NCBI RefSeq assembly: GCF_000142805.1
Contig: NC_013083.1
Coordinates: 496,001-560,000, forward strand
Direction: 5' to 3'
DNA length: 64,000 nucleotides
DNA from: Lachancea thermotolerans CBS 6340
Lineage: Eukaryota > Ascomycota > Saccharomycetes > Saccharomycetales > Saccharomycetaceae
Shown here: piece by piece, positions 9,411 to 23,657 of the stretch
Layout: every line of letters begins with the position of its first letter
Position numbering within the stretch: position 1 is the first letter of the stretch
Program-made: the position numbers and the translations under genes
Notes under the pieces: model-generated
What the model was told of the DNA's origin: nothing
The model's input: the letters and a program-made list of their open reading frames with translations, nothing else
Database searches by the model: none

Positions 9411-11171
9411 ATGATTGATCAATTCGTAGTTTTCACGTTGAAAGGACAGGTGCTATACCATTTCAATCCCCAAGGTAGAAAATTGGCCGAGAATCACATC
9501 AACAAAGTGATCTCGCATTTGATAACCTCGCCATCAAAGAAAGAGGAGTCTGGGAAATACTTGCTTTTCAAATTGGACAATTTCGCGGCTGCCTGTTTCA
9601 TCGGGAAGCAGCCACCCCTGGTGTATCTGGTGACATATGCTGCGCAAGACCTAGAGCTTAACCAAGAGGCAGAACAGGTCTTGGATCTTGGTTTCGGTTT
9701 GTGGGATTCGCTGAAGCTGAACAATTCTGTACTCCAAAATCTGAGTGGCAAAGGAGTTAAGAACCGTCACAACTACACATGGATCCTGGAAGGATGTGAT
9801 TCAAACCTAAACAAATTCGACGAGTATTTTAGAGCCAAATTTAGCGTTATCAAGCCTGGAAAGGCGAAAGGCAAGCCAAGTGTCGAGGGAAATGCTTCTA
9901 AAGGGTCTTCATTAACTGGAAGCAAGAACAATAAAAAAACTGTCCAGAATGCTAAGACCAGGAAATGGGGTCGGGACGGTATCATTGAAGAGACCAACGT
10001 CGGAGACTCCTCAGCACTTGATTTTTCAGAACTTAATGAAGAAGCCAGAGCCAGCTCTCTGGCAGAAGTCGATAAGGAAGCTTTTGGAACTTTCACTGAG
10101 AAAGGTGAGTTTTTGATAAATGAGATCGATGAGCTCTTAAATAAAAACAAAGCCGAGGCCTCAAAAAAAGGTCAATCCACTGGAGGTGCGTTTGGGTTCC
10201 TGCAGAAGCATTTGCTCGGAAACAAAAAAATCACCAAGGAAGATCTCAGTAAAGTTTTGGAGAAATTTAGACAGAAACTTATCTCTAAAAATGTTGCACC
10301 CGAGGCTGCAGATCATCTAACATCAAGAGTTTCCCAAGACCTTGTGGGATCTACTACTGCCAATTGGACTAGCGTTGAGTTGACTGCGAGAGATTCTCTT
10401 CAAAAATCATTAACCGAGATACTGACTCCCGGGGTCTCAGTTGACCTGCTTCGTGAAATACAGCAAAAAACCGGCAAGAATGGAAAGAAGACCCCATACA
10501 TATTCTCCGTTGTTGGAGTCAACGGTGTCGGGAAATCCACTAACCTGTCGAAGCTGGCATTTTGGCTTCTTCAAAATAACTTACGAGTTCTTGTTGTTGC
10601 CTGCGATACCTTCAGATCGGGGGCTGTTGAACAGCTAAGAGTTCATGTGGAAAACCTGGCCCAGTTGACAGACGAAGCACACATTCGCGGATCAAAAAAC
10701 AGAAGGGGAAAGTCAGGTAACGATCATATTGAGCTGTTTGAAGCGGGATATGGTGGATCTGACTTAGTGACTAAAATTGCAAAACAGGCTATAAAATACG
10801 CTAGTGATCAAAATTTTGATGTTGTGCTTATGGACACAGCAGGAAGAAGGCACAATGACCCTACGTTGATGTCACCTTTGAAGCCATTCGCCGATCAAGC
10901 TAAACCTGATAAGATCATTATGGTTGGTGAAGCACTAGTTGGAACAGATTCTGTTCAGCAAGCCAAAAACTTCAACGCTGCTTTTGGTAAGGAGAGAAAC
11001 CTGGATTTTTTCATCATTTCAAAATGTGATACAGTTGGCGAAATGTTGGGCACTATGGTCAACATGGTTTACGCCACCGGCATTCCGATATTGTTCGTGG
11101 GTGTTGGTCAAACCTATACTGACTTAAGGACGCTGAGCGTCGAATGGGCAGTGGATACGTTGATGTCATGA
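9411..11171 (+). CDS. SRP101: Signal recognition particle receptor alpha subunit
   Basis: A 586-residue SR-alpha (S. cerevisiae YDR292C, 621). The N-terminal longin-like SRX domain (MIDQFVVFTLKGQVLYHFN) binds the Srp102 membrane partner. A charged linker follows, then the four-helix N domain and the GTPase G domain. G-domain motifs are GVNGVGKSTNLSKL (about residues 369-382), DTFRSGAVEQL, DTAGRRHNDP (about 474) and SKCDTVGE. It docks ribosome-SRP complexes at the ER translocon. No membrane span is expected in this subunit and none is seen. Confidence 0.95.
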   Translation: MIDQFVVFTLKGQVLYHFNPQGRKLAENHINKVISHLITSPSKKEESGKYLLFKLDNFAAACFIGKQPPLVYLVTYAAQDLELNQEAEQVLDLGFGLWDSLKLNNSVLQNLSGKGVKNRHNYTWILEGCDSNLNKFDEYFRAKFSVIKPGKAKGKPSVEGNASKGSSLTGSKNNKKTVQNAKTRKWGRDGIIEETNVGDSSALDFSELNEEARASSLAEVDKEAFGTFTEKGEFLINEIDELLNKNKAEASKKGQSTGGAFGFLQKHLLGNKKITKEDLSKVLEKFRQKLISKNVAPEAADHLTSRVSQDLVGSTTANWTSVELTARDSLQKSLTEILTPGVSVDLLREIQQKTGKNGKKTPYIFSVVGVNGVGKSTNLSKLAFWLLQNNLRVLVVACDTFRSGAVEQLRVHVENLAQLTDEAHIRGSKNRRGKSGNDHIELFEAGYGGSDLVTKIAKQAIKYASDQNFDVVLMDTAGRRHNDPTLMSPLKPFADQAKPDKIIMVGEALVGTDSVQQAKNFNAAFGKERNLDFFIISKCDTVGEMLGTMVNMVYATGIPILFVGVGQTYTDLRTLSVEWAVDTLMS

Positions 11172-11208
11172 TTAATTGTAGATAATAGCTTTAATAAATG
11201 TTTGATTT

Positions 11209-14200
11209 TCAAGTGAGTTCCTCATTTTTGATTAGGCTTGATTGATCACTTGTACGCTGAGCACTTCTAACATCAATTATTTGCACATCCGGAGAAAACT
11301 TTACGGACGCAGAAGCTGGGACAATAGTTTCGACTTTTATGTCTGGCATATTAGGCTCTGGTCCTTCCTGAATTTGGTCAATGTAACTAGATTCAGGGTG
11401 ACCCAGAATAGCATGGAGGATAATGAGCGAAGCAGGCTTTGAAAGAACAAGACTGTTTTCCTTACAGAAAGCAGCTGCCACACATTCAGGACAGCCGTAG
11501 TCACATGGACATTCCTCAACCCGTTTTAATGCACCCTCCAAAATAACATCCATGTGTTCAAACGCTTTTATGGAAAGTCCAGACCCGTATTGTCCTCCTT
11601 TTGAATCAAAAAAGATTAAACGGGCGGGTCGCTTTCGCTGCGTTTGTCGCTCGGCAAATTCTTTTTCTGGGGCTTTACACTCTGTTTGGATTTCATCAAC
11701 GCCAGCTACAATAAATGCGGGTAAAAGGCCCATTATTGCATGTTGAGCAGCATGAATTCCTCCTGCGACATTGAGTTGCTTTTGCTTACAAAGGTTGACC
11801 GAGTTAGGAGGTATATCAATCCAAAGGCCCTTAGAATCAATGATAACCGGCGGATTATGTGTCTCCACTGCATCCAAAATTCGTTTGTATTTGTCAACTT
11901 TGAAATATCCGAAAACAACGATCGTAGTTTGGATTTTCCCGAAATAAACGGGCACGTCGCTATCTTCCAATGATCGTATCATTTGAATCTCTTGGGGGTC
12001 CACGTCTGTGAAGTCTCTTTGGCTGGTGGTCCAATCCACATCAACTCTCTGAACTTTGGCGTAATGCTCGTCGGGATTGAATTCTTTCACAAGGTATGGA
12101 TAGCCTTGATGAATAAAAATCCCTCCGTCATAAAGCGTAAAGCTTGTTCGCGTTGCCTCGATCTCTTCGATCACAACATTGCGACCATTGGTTATATCAA
12201 CAACCGCGTACTGATCTTTTTCCGATCCGCGCAGAGAGACAAGCTTAGCAGGCCAAGGAAGAAACTTATTATGTGTATGATATCCATTCGAATCATGGTG
12301 TAATCTTTCTTCACATGTCTTTTCTAAGATTTTAGCTTCAAAGTAAGCTTTGTCTCTCTGAATAACAATTGGTAGTTCAAATGCTGCACATTGAATATGT
12401 CCTTCAAGAATCAAGACATTCTCGAAATCCAATACAAGCTCTTGAAACAAGTCAGTGTTCTCTCCATCTCTGAGGACCTCAGAGTGACTTACATAGTGTT
12501 GATCAACAGGCGAATCACTAGCAACCACAAGGGTCATTGAATCCCTGTTTCTTCTTCCGGCTCTGCCACTTTGCTGATGGAAGTTGGCTAAGGACAATGG
12601 GAAGCCACACATCAACACAGCATCTAACCCCCCAATATCAACACCAAGCTCTAACGCGTTTGTGGAGATAACAGCTTTTAGGTTACCATGGAACATTTCT
12701 TGCTCAATTTTTCTTCTATCGGAAGGTGAATAACCACCTCTATAAGACATGACCTCATTTAGCAAATCCAACCTATTCATCTCCTTGAAAATTGTCCTGA
12801 CCTCTTTCATGAGCAGTTCACAAACACGACGTACGTAGCAAAACGCAATCGTTCTAACATTTTCTAAGACCAGTTGTACGAGGATCTTGGCGCTCTCTTG
12901 AATAAAATTCTCTCGTCTACGCATATGTTGCGGCAGCACTGGCGGGTTCCATACTACCAAATGCTTCTCACCTCGAGGAGATCCATCTTCATGTATAAGG
13001 GTGACGTCCTCAATTCCGAATATATTTTTCATATGGTCGACGGGATGCTTTAAGGTCGCTGAACAAGATATAAATCTGACATCGTTGTTTCCATAATATC
13101 CTTGACAAAGTCTAACTAACCTTCGCATTACGAGAGCGACATGTGACCCAAACAATCCTTTGTACATATGCAGTTCGTCAACTACCACCAATTTCATATG
13201 TAGAAGGAAATGGCGCCAGTTTGGATGATTGGGCAAGATACTAGCGTGCACCATATCAGGGTTGGTGAAGATAACCCTGGCATTCTTTCGAACGTATCCG
13301 CGCTTTTCTTGCTCCGTGTCCCCATCATAGTTGTCAACAATGATGTGTGATAATTTAGGAATCTTTGACAGCAAAACTTGAAAAGCTCGTTTTTGATCCT
13401 GGGCAAGCGCCTTTGTCGGAAAGATATACATGAATGTTGCCTGAGGATCTTTAAGCAATATGTCAATTGCTGAAAGTTGGTAAATGAAAGACTTACCCGA
13501 TGAAGTAGAAGTAGTTACAATAACGTTTTTTCCTTCATGAATTGAATTTATTGCATCAGCTTGGTGTGAGTAAAAGCTATCGTGCTCAAAAGCAGCCATA
13601 GCCTCTGGCGCCAACTCAAAGTTCAGCTCTCCGTAATGAGCCGATCTCTCAGGAATGATCATGTGGCTGACAATTTGATTATTGTAAAGCTCAGACATTT
13701 CGAGTTTCTTCAGAAGAGTAGACATTGACAGTCGAGTCATATTGTTTTCAGGATCAAGAACAACCCTAGAGTGAGCACTGTCCTTAGAGTTAATCATAGC
13801 TTCAATGGGGTCTTCGAATACCTTTCTTTCAGGTACAACAGCCGAGGCCTCAGCGGTTAGAACACTCCACGGATCACGATTTGTGACTTTTTGTTTAGCT
13901 AAAAACGCTTTCAAGCTTGTATCGAACAACCTCTTTCTTTTGTATATCATTTTGCGCATTGATTCTGGGCTAAAGTCTGGCATGCTCACTTGGGTCTTAA
14001 ATTCATATCGAGATTGATTCCTGGTCATGTTCCCATCTGTAAATTCAAAAACTAAGACTTGAGGATCCTCAGAAGCATCAGTCCCGTCATTCTCGGGCTT
14101 CAACTCAAAAATGTCGCTAGATTTTTGCTGGAAACCACCTCGGTTGAAATCGAATACCTTAGTTTCAGTTTGAAATTGATTGCTGTCCATGTACTTAAAA

Positions 14201-14427
14201 ACAACATTTCTAGGCAGTAGGCAAGCAATCCTTGCTAAGTCAATGGGCTCCAAGGATCTTCTGATATCTTTTTCAATCGGTTTCTTTAAAGTATCAAATG
14301 TGGTTATGACATGCTTCCTGGACATAAGAAAGGTATAGAAAGTGTTGAGGCGAAAAAAGATTTTTTGTAGCTCTCTGATGCGTACATCCTTCTGGTCTAC
14401 ATCAGTACTCTCCTCAATCTCAACCAT
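11209..14427 (-). CDS. HRQ1: RecQ4-family 3'-5' DNA helicase Hrq1
   Basis: A 1072-residue superfamily 2 helicase (S. cerevisiae YDR291W, 1077). Motif I is TSTSSGKSF (about residue 303-312), motif II is VVVDELHMYKG, and the second RecA domain has STNALELGVDIGGLDAV and QQSGRAGRRNRDS. The C-terminal DUF1998 region ends in a cysteine cluster (CPCDYGCPECVAAAFC, about residue 970), the expected zinc site. Hrq1 works in crosslink repair and telomere maintenance. Its 3' end is only 37 bases from that of SRP101 on the opposite strand. Confidence 0.95.
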   Translation of the reverse strand: MVEIEESTDVDQKDVRIRELQKIFFRLNTFYTFLMSRKHVITTFDTLKKPIEKDIRRSLEPIDLARIACLLPRNVVFKYMDSNQFQTETKVFDFNRGGFQQKSSDIFELKPENDGTDASEDPQVLVFEFTDGNMTRNQSRYEFKTQVSMPDFSPESMRKMIYKRKRLFDTSLKAFLAKQKVTNRDPWSVLTAEASAVVPERKVFEDPIEAMINSKDSAHSRVVLDPENNMTRLSMSTLLKKLEMSELYNNQIVSHMIIPERSAHYGELNFELAPEAMAAFEHDSFYSHQADAINSIHEGKNVIVTTSTSSGKSFIYQLSAIDILLKDPQATFMYIFPTKALAQDQKRAFQVLLSKIPKLSHIIVDNYDGDTEQEKRGYVRKNARVIFTNPDMVHASILPNHPNWRHFLLHMKLVVVDELHMYKGLFGSHVALVMRRLVRLCQGYYGNNDVRFISCSATLKHPVDHMKNIFGIEDVTLIHEDGSPRGEKHLVVWNPPVLPQHMRRRENFIQESAKILVQLVLENVRTIAFCYVRRVCELLMKEVRTIFKEMNRLDLLNEVMSYRGGYSPSDRRKIEQEMFHGNLKAVISTNALELGVDIGGLDAVLMCGFPLSLANFHQQSGRAGRRNRDSMTLVVASDSPVDQHYVSHSEVLRDGENTDLFQELVLDFENVLILEGHIQCAAFELPIVIQRDKAYFEAKILEKTCEERLHHDSNGYHTHNKFLPWPAKLVSLRGSEKDQYAVVDITNGRNVVIEEIEATRTSFTLYDGGIFIHQGYPYLVKEFNPDEHYAKVQRVDVDWTTSQRDFTDVDPQEIQMIRSLEDSDVPVYFGKIQTTIVVFGYFKVDKYKRILDAVETHNPPVIIDSKGLWIDIPPNSVNLCKQKQLNVAGGIHAAQHAIMGLLPAFIVAGVDEIQTECKAPEKEFAERQTQRKRPARLIFFDSKGGQYGSGLSIKAFEHMDVILEGALKRVEECPCDYGCPECVAAAFCKENSLVLSKPASLIILHAILGHPESSYIDQIQEGPEPNMPDIKVETIVPASASVKFSPDVQIIDVRSAQRTSDQSSLIKNEELT

Positions 14428-14560
14428 GCCCCTCCGTGTCTTGTTGCTAGCTGGGATATCTTAAGCTACGCATTTTCATCATCAAAAATATAAATCAAAT
14501 TGTAGAGTGAGAACGACTCTAGAGAACATATACAAGGCAAGACAAAACCTAGCTACTTTA

Positions 14561-15622
14561 ATGTCGTTCTCCCAAGAGCAACTTACCTCTAAGCTGAATG
14601 CTTTAGATGAGACACAAGAATCTATTGTAAGCGCGTCTAAATGGCTTCTCTCCCAGTATAAAGAGGCTAGTCAAGTCGCACAATGTTGGAGACAGTTCAT
14701 ACTGAAGTCTTCAACAAATACGAGAAGAAAGCTTTTGGCAATTTACCTCGCTAACGATGTGATTCAGCAGTCAAAACACAAACGAGTCGGTGAATTTGGT
14801 ACAGCTTTCGGTGCTATAATGCCTGAAGTTCTGGGGAAGGTATACCCTGAATTTACGCAAGAACTACAAAGGAAAGTTAAAAGGGTAGTCGACATATGGA
14901 GAGAGCGCCAAGTATTCTCTGATTCCGTGTTTAAAGAGCTATACCCTCAGTTAAAACAATCGAAGCGACCTACGGAGCCAAGAGCATTACCGCTCGACAT
15001 AGCCCCAGAAATAAAGCGCCTTGTGGAAGTATTTGCGAAGCTGACAAAATGCCAATCCAGTACTTTCGCAGCCAAAACACGTTTCGATACCTCCTTAGAG
15101 GCACTGGATCCAAATAGTGTTGTATACCTGGAAAATTATAAGACAGTGCAGAAGGTTGGACAAGCAGCGAAGGACTCTTTAGACAAATCAGTCAGCTATA
15201 GGAAGCAAGCAATAAAAGAATTACAGATCATGTTAAATTTTCAAGAAGAACAGATGAAGCAAGATCAAAGCTTGATAAGTGAAATAGATCAAGTATTGAT
15301 ATCAAAAGATCCCGCGAGCGCGACAAGCGATCCTCTCGGAGAGACGGATCTATTACCAACTTACGAGGCTAGTGATGGAAGCGATAGTGACTCAGATAGA
15401 AGTATTGGTGGCGAGGGGGAGCCCCCTAGAAAGCGACAATCTCTCGGCACTGATAGCAACGAGCTTAAAAGAGCGAAAACCGAGACTGGCACAATCGACG
15501 AGGTGAGGACAGAAGAATATGAAACTGAGGCCTATGAGCCTACTCCAGCAGAAGTGGCCGCAAACTCCTCGCTTGCTGTGACCTCGAGTATTCAGGACTT
15601 GTTAAGTAAATTAGCTAATTAG
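14561..15622 (+). CDS. RTT103: CTD-interacting transcription termination factor Rtt103
   Basis: The start is the ATG at 14561 (MSFSQEQLTSKLNALDETQE), which aligns with the start of S. cerevisiae Rtt103 (YDR289C); earlier in-frame codons are not ATG. The product is 353 residues. The N-terminal CTD-interacting domain covers about residues 1-130 (ASKWLLSQYKEASQ, NTRRKLLAIYLANDVIQQSK) and reads Ser2-phosphorylated RNA polymerase II CTD. A helical region follows and then an acidic serine-rich tail. It partners with Rat1-Rai1 in 3'-end termination. It is divergent from HRQ1 with a short shared promoter. Confidence 0.93.
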   Translation: MSFSQEQLTSKLNALDETQESIVSASKWLLSQYKEASQVAQCWRQFILKSSTNTRRKLLAIYLANDVIQQSKHKRVGEFGTAFGAIMPEVLGKVYPEFTQELQRKVKRVVDIWRERQVFSDSVFKELYPQLKQSKRPTEPRALPLDIAPEIKRLVEVFAKLTKCQSSTFAAKTRFDTSLEALDPNSVVYLENYKTVQKVGQAAKDSLDKSVSYRKQAIKELQIMLNFQEEQMKQDQSLISEIDQVLISKDPASATSDPLGETDLLPTYEASDGSDSDSDRSIGGEGEPPRKRQSLGTDSNELKRAKTETGTIDEVRTEEYETEAYEPTPAEVAANSSLAVTSSIQDLLSKLAN

Positions 15623-15651
15623 GGTTAAACACAGCCAACTATCCTTATATG

Positions 15652-16361
15652 CTACACTTCTAAAACTTTCACATACTGAAAAGCAAGATCGCAAATCAGG
15701 TTGCGGTTTTTTGGGTCCATCGATGCGCTACAAACCCTGTATTCACCGGTTAACATGTCATCCAAAAGGTGTCGTATTTTCATGACTCGTTGTTCAAATT
15801 CCCCGTCTGATACATCGTCTTCACATTCGAGCTCAATCAAGAGACCTTTGAACCCACCATAAGAAAAGACATTTGTGGCTCTCACAGTCAATTCTGTTGT
15901 CTTAAATGTGCTCCCAAAATCGCCCTTTATGTTTTGTCTCTGAGTCCACAAATTTGAGAGCTTGGATGCCAGAAGATTATCAAATGTATCAAGAGTTCCT
16001 GCTGAGCACCCATTTAGTGTAAGAGATGGTTGAACACCTTCTGTTGCAGGAGATGTGACGATGGCAGAATTGTTTTTGATTATAACAGATTGATTGTCTC
16101 TATTAGTAAAAGTTATAACGTGCATCAGTTTAGAGCTGCCCTGAGGAAGATTTTTGACAGTCAACCGATAAGTTTTAAATTCAAAAGACCATTTTTCCTT
16201 TATTGAAACTAAATCATTTGAGAGTATGTCATGAAATTCCGTTATCGAAGCTGGAGTTGCCTTCTCACTAAATATGACCCTGTTTAATCCAAACGGGTTA
16301 GTTGTTTTATTTCAAAATACTTCGGTGTTATATGCCTTTTTGGAACATACGTTGAGTGCAT
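15652..16361 (-). CDS. SRB2: Mediator head subunit Srb2/Med20, two exons
   Basis: The gene is complement(join(15652..16279, 16351..16361)). Exon 1 is 11 nt (ATGCACTCAAC) followed by donor GTATGT (16350-16345); a branch site AACTAAC is at 16303-16297 and the acceptor AACAG ends at 16280. The spliced start reads MHSTVIFSEKATPASITEF, matching S. cerevisiae Srb2 (MGKSAVIFVERATPAT...). The product is 212 residues (210 in S. cerevisiae YHR041C, which also has a 5' intron). Med20 pairs with Med18 in the Mediator head and contacts RNA polymerase II. It converges on RTT103 with only 29 bases between stops. Confidence 0.93.
16280..16350 (-). other. SRB2: Spliceosomal intron of SRB2
   Basis: A 71-nt intron with consensus donor GTATGT, branch AACTAAC and CAG acceptor 18 nt after the branch A. 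Splicing restores the family N-terminus; without it the upstream part of the coding frame has no ATG. Confidence 0.9.
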
Positions 16362-17118
16362 TCGTGTGTACCATTTGGCGTGATAAAATAAGGTGTAAGT
16401 TATGAAGTGTTGTATTTTGAGGTAACGCTAACGATCAATATCATCTTATACGACACAAAACTTTATGAGGGTATGACGAGGGCCTGAAATATACTAAACT
16501 AATGAAGTGTTCGAGGCCTGTTGATCCTTCTTTATATATCATGTATGTTCAATAGCATAAGCCGAGTTTATTAGTTTTTTCCTTTCAGTAATTCAAAATT
16601 TAATTTTGTGAGTTTATGGACATTATGCTGATTTCTTTACTCACTTGCCTGGAATATAATTTCACAATATCAATCCATATAGCGCCTGTCAATAGACGAG
16701 CTTATAAATAATTTTCCGATAGTCCCCTATTGAGATTCTTATAGCTGTGCAGACTTCCGCGATTTATTTACCATTTGCCTATAGTTGAGGATTATATCTA
16801 TCATTTTCTTATGTTTGGGGTATTATTGAATCAACTTTTTTTGCGTGTAATTTATGTTGAGAGAGCCATAGCCTCTCAGAGGAAAACGCTGCTCAGAACT
16901 TTTCAATTAACCGCCTTTGTTCTTACTGAATCCCTTACTTATTTTTCATTTAGGTTACACATCCACTACAGATCCCTCAAATTTTGTAATACAATCTCAA
17001 CAATGAATTCCCGTCTCAAAATAATTAGCTCTCTAGGAGAAGCTTCATGCCTTTAACAAATATTCTCTTTTATCATCTAATGCTATAAATTTATAAGCCA
17101 GATATTGCAGTTGAGTAT
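16362..17118. other. AT-rich intergenic region SRB2-GCN2
   Basis: This 757-base stretch contains the SRB2 promoter and the GCN2 3' flank. A 93-codon open frame at 16775-17056 begins with TTG and resembles no family I know, so I do not call it. There are many short AT runs but no centromere-like CDEI/CDEIII pair and no tRNA. Confidence 0.5.
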
Positions 17119-22278
<5,160 letters not shown>

Positions 22279-22509
22279 TCAAAATAGAGCAGTATTGCAA
22301 TTGGCTGCTCTGAAGATAGGGCTATTATGCAAATACTAAAGGTTCAATTCCTCCAGAAACGAATAAATTGTCCAAAAGTTCTGCAACAAGCTGAGCCCTG
22401 AGACTCTTCTAAGGGAGATTAAGTTTGATGCTCATCAATAAAAGATTCTTTAGAGTTCTATTGTATCTTCCTACGAAATGTTTACAGAAGAATGATAAAT
22501 ATCTTAAAT

Positions 22510-23388
22510 TCATGCCTCCCTCAATGGTGTGGCTTCCTCATCTTGAACTTCGTTGATAGCGTGAAAAGCCTCGAGACTAACGTCGCTATCATCAAGAAGA
22601 GGCTTGAACGGAATTTCACTTGACAAAGCAGGAAAGTTCCTGAAATATGTCTTATAGGCGATGACCAGTCCGATCAAGCTGCCAAGCAAAACATCAACAA
22701 AGTGATGCCTGTAATCTTCTGTGCGAGAAATAGCAATAGTTGCTGCGCCAATCAAGGGGCCGTAAGCCACAATCGATCTCCAATAACCAACCTTGGGGTT
22801 CTCCGTAAGTAGTTGACCGCTCAACCATAGGTACAGATAGCCCAAACCCGCAAAACTCTCACTAGAGTGACCGCTGGGTGTTGAACGGAAGCCATCCATT
22901 AATCGTGGCAAATTTTTTGTCATACAGACATCAGCTGCAGTCACCAGTGTATCAAGAGGAGTTCCTTTCTTAGGTTTGCAGCGTGCGATAAAGTCAGGAC
23001 GCGGTCTACCAATCCAGTTTTTGAGATAGTCTGTCAAAAGTGAAGTGAAAGTCCAGGAAAGAATAAGCCCCAAAAGAGAAACATATAAGAGATAAACCTT
23101 GTGCTTAGGGTCAGCAATCAGGAGCGTTACAACAATTATAACAATAGCTGGGAGAGCAAGACTGTAAGCCAGTAAAGCATTTTCATTTACTCTTTGGGTG
23201 GTTGCGTGAGGGTGCGACAGGGTTGGGTCGTTCACGTAAAATTGCCTTTGAAAAGGATCTGCATGATATATAGGAATGTTAATCAGGAAAAATAAAACAC
23301 AAAGCAGGGCATCCGAAATTTTCCACTTCCTCAGAACCGCATATCTTGACACTCTCTCCATTCCAAATGTTAGCCTATTGACGCCCAT
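22510..23388 (-). CDS. DPP1: Diacylglycerol pyrophosphate phosphatase (PAP2 family)
   Basis: The first ATG is at 23388, giving 292 residues (S. cerevisiae Dpp1, YDR284C, 289). The three PAP2 phosphatase motifs are present: KNWIGRPRPDF, PSGHSSESFAG and SRTEDYRHHFVDVLLG, with the catalytic His in each of the last two. About six membrane spans surround them. It dephosphorylates diacylglycerol pyrophosphate and phosphatidate at the vacuole membrane. The acidic tail (PFKPLLDDSDVSLE) is as in the S. cerevisiae protein. It is divergent from ZIP1. Confidence 0.95.
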   Translation of the reverse strand: MGVNRLTFGMERVSRYAVLRKWKISDALLCVLFFLINIPIYHADPFQRQFYVNDPTLSHPHATTQRVNENALLAYSLALPAIVIIVVTLLIADPKHKVYLLYVSLLGLILSWTFTSLLTDYLKNWIGRPRPDFIARCKPKKGTPLDTLVTAADVCMTKNLPRLMDGFRSTPSGHSSESFAGLGYLYLWLSGQLLTENPKVGYWRSIVAYGPLIGAATIAISRTEDYRHHFVDVLLGSLIGLVIAYKTYFRNFPALSSEIPFKPLLDDSDVSLEAFHAINEVQDEEATPLREA

Positions 23389-23647
23389 GATGCGCTTTAT
23401 TTCCAACCTTTCCCTGTTTCCTCTTTGATATCAATATATAGTTCAGTTTTTTATCTGAAATTATTACCGGATGATAATAAAAGAACTGAACGTGGGAAGT
23501 AAACACACCTCTATAACCAACAAGGTAAAAAGGTTTTGCTCATTGAGATACCAACTAGTACGTTAAGATAAGTATTCAACATATACATCCTTGTGATAAT
23601 AGTCAAATTGAGGCTTGCATTCGACTAAAAAGCTGAAGTTCTTTAAC

Positions 23648-23655
23648 GGCGGCTA
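23648..23655 (-). promoter_or_regulatory. URS1 (Ume6 site) immediately upstream of ZIP1
   Basis: GGCGGCTA on the plus strand is TAGCCGCC on the minus strand, the core of the URS1 consensus TAGCCGCCGA. Two bases separate it from the ZIP1 ATG. Ume6 at URS1 represses meiotic genes in growing cells and activates them in meiosis. The position so close to the ATG is unusual. Confidence 0.6.
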
Positions 23656-23657
23656 AA

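Noticed and set aside
16775-17056. A 93-codon plus-strand open frame after SRB2.
   Set aside because: It begins with TTG, shows no family likeness and lies in AT-rich DNA where such frames occur by chance.
22331-22353. GGTTCAATTCC looks like a tRNA B box.
   Set aside because: The flanking bases do not form a T-arm stem and no A box or acceptor stem lies at the right distance.
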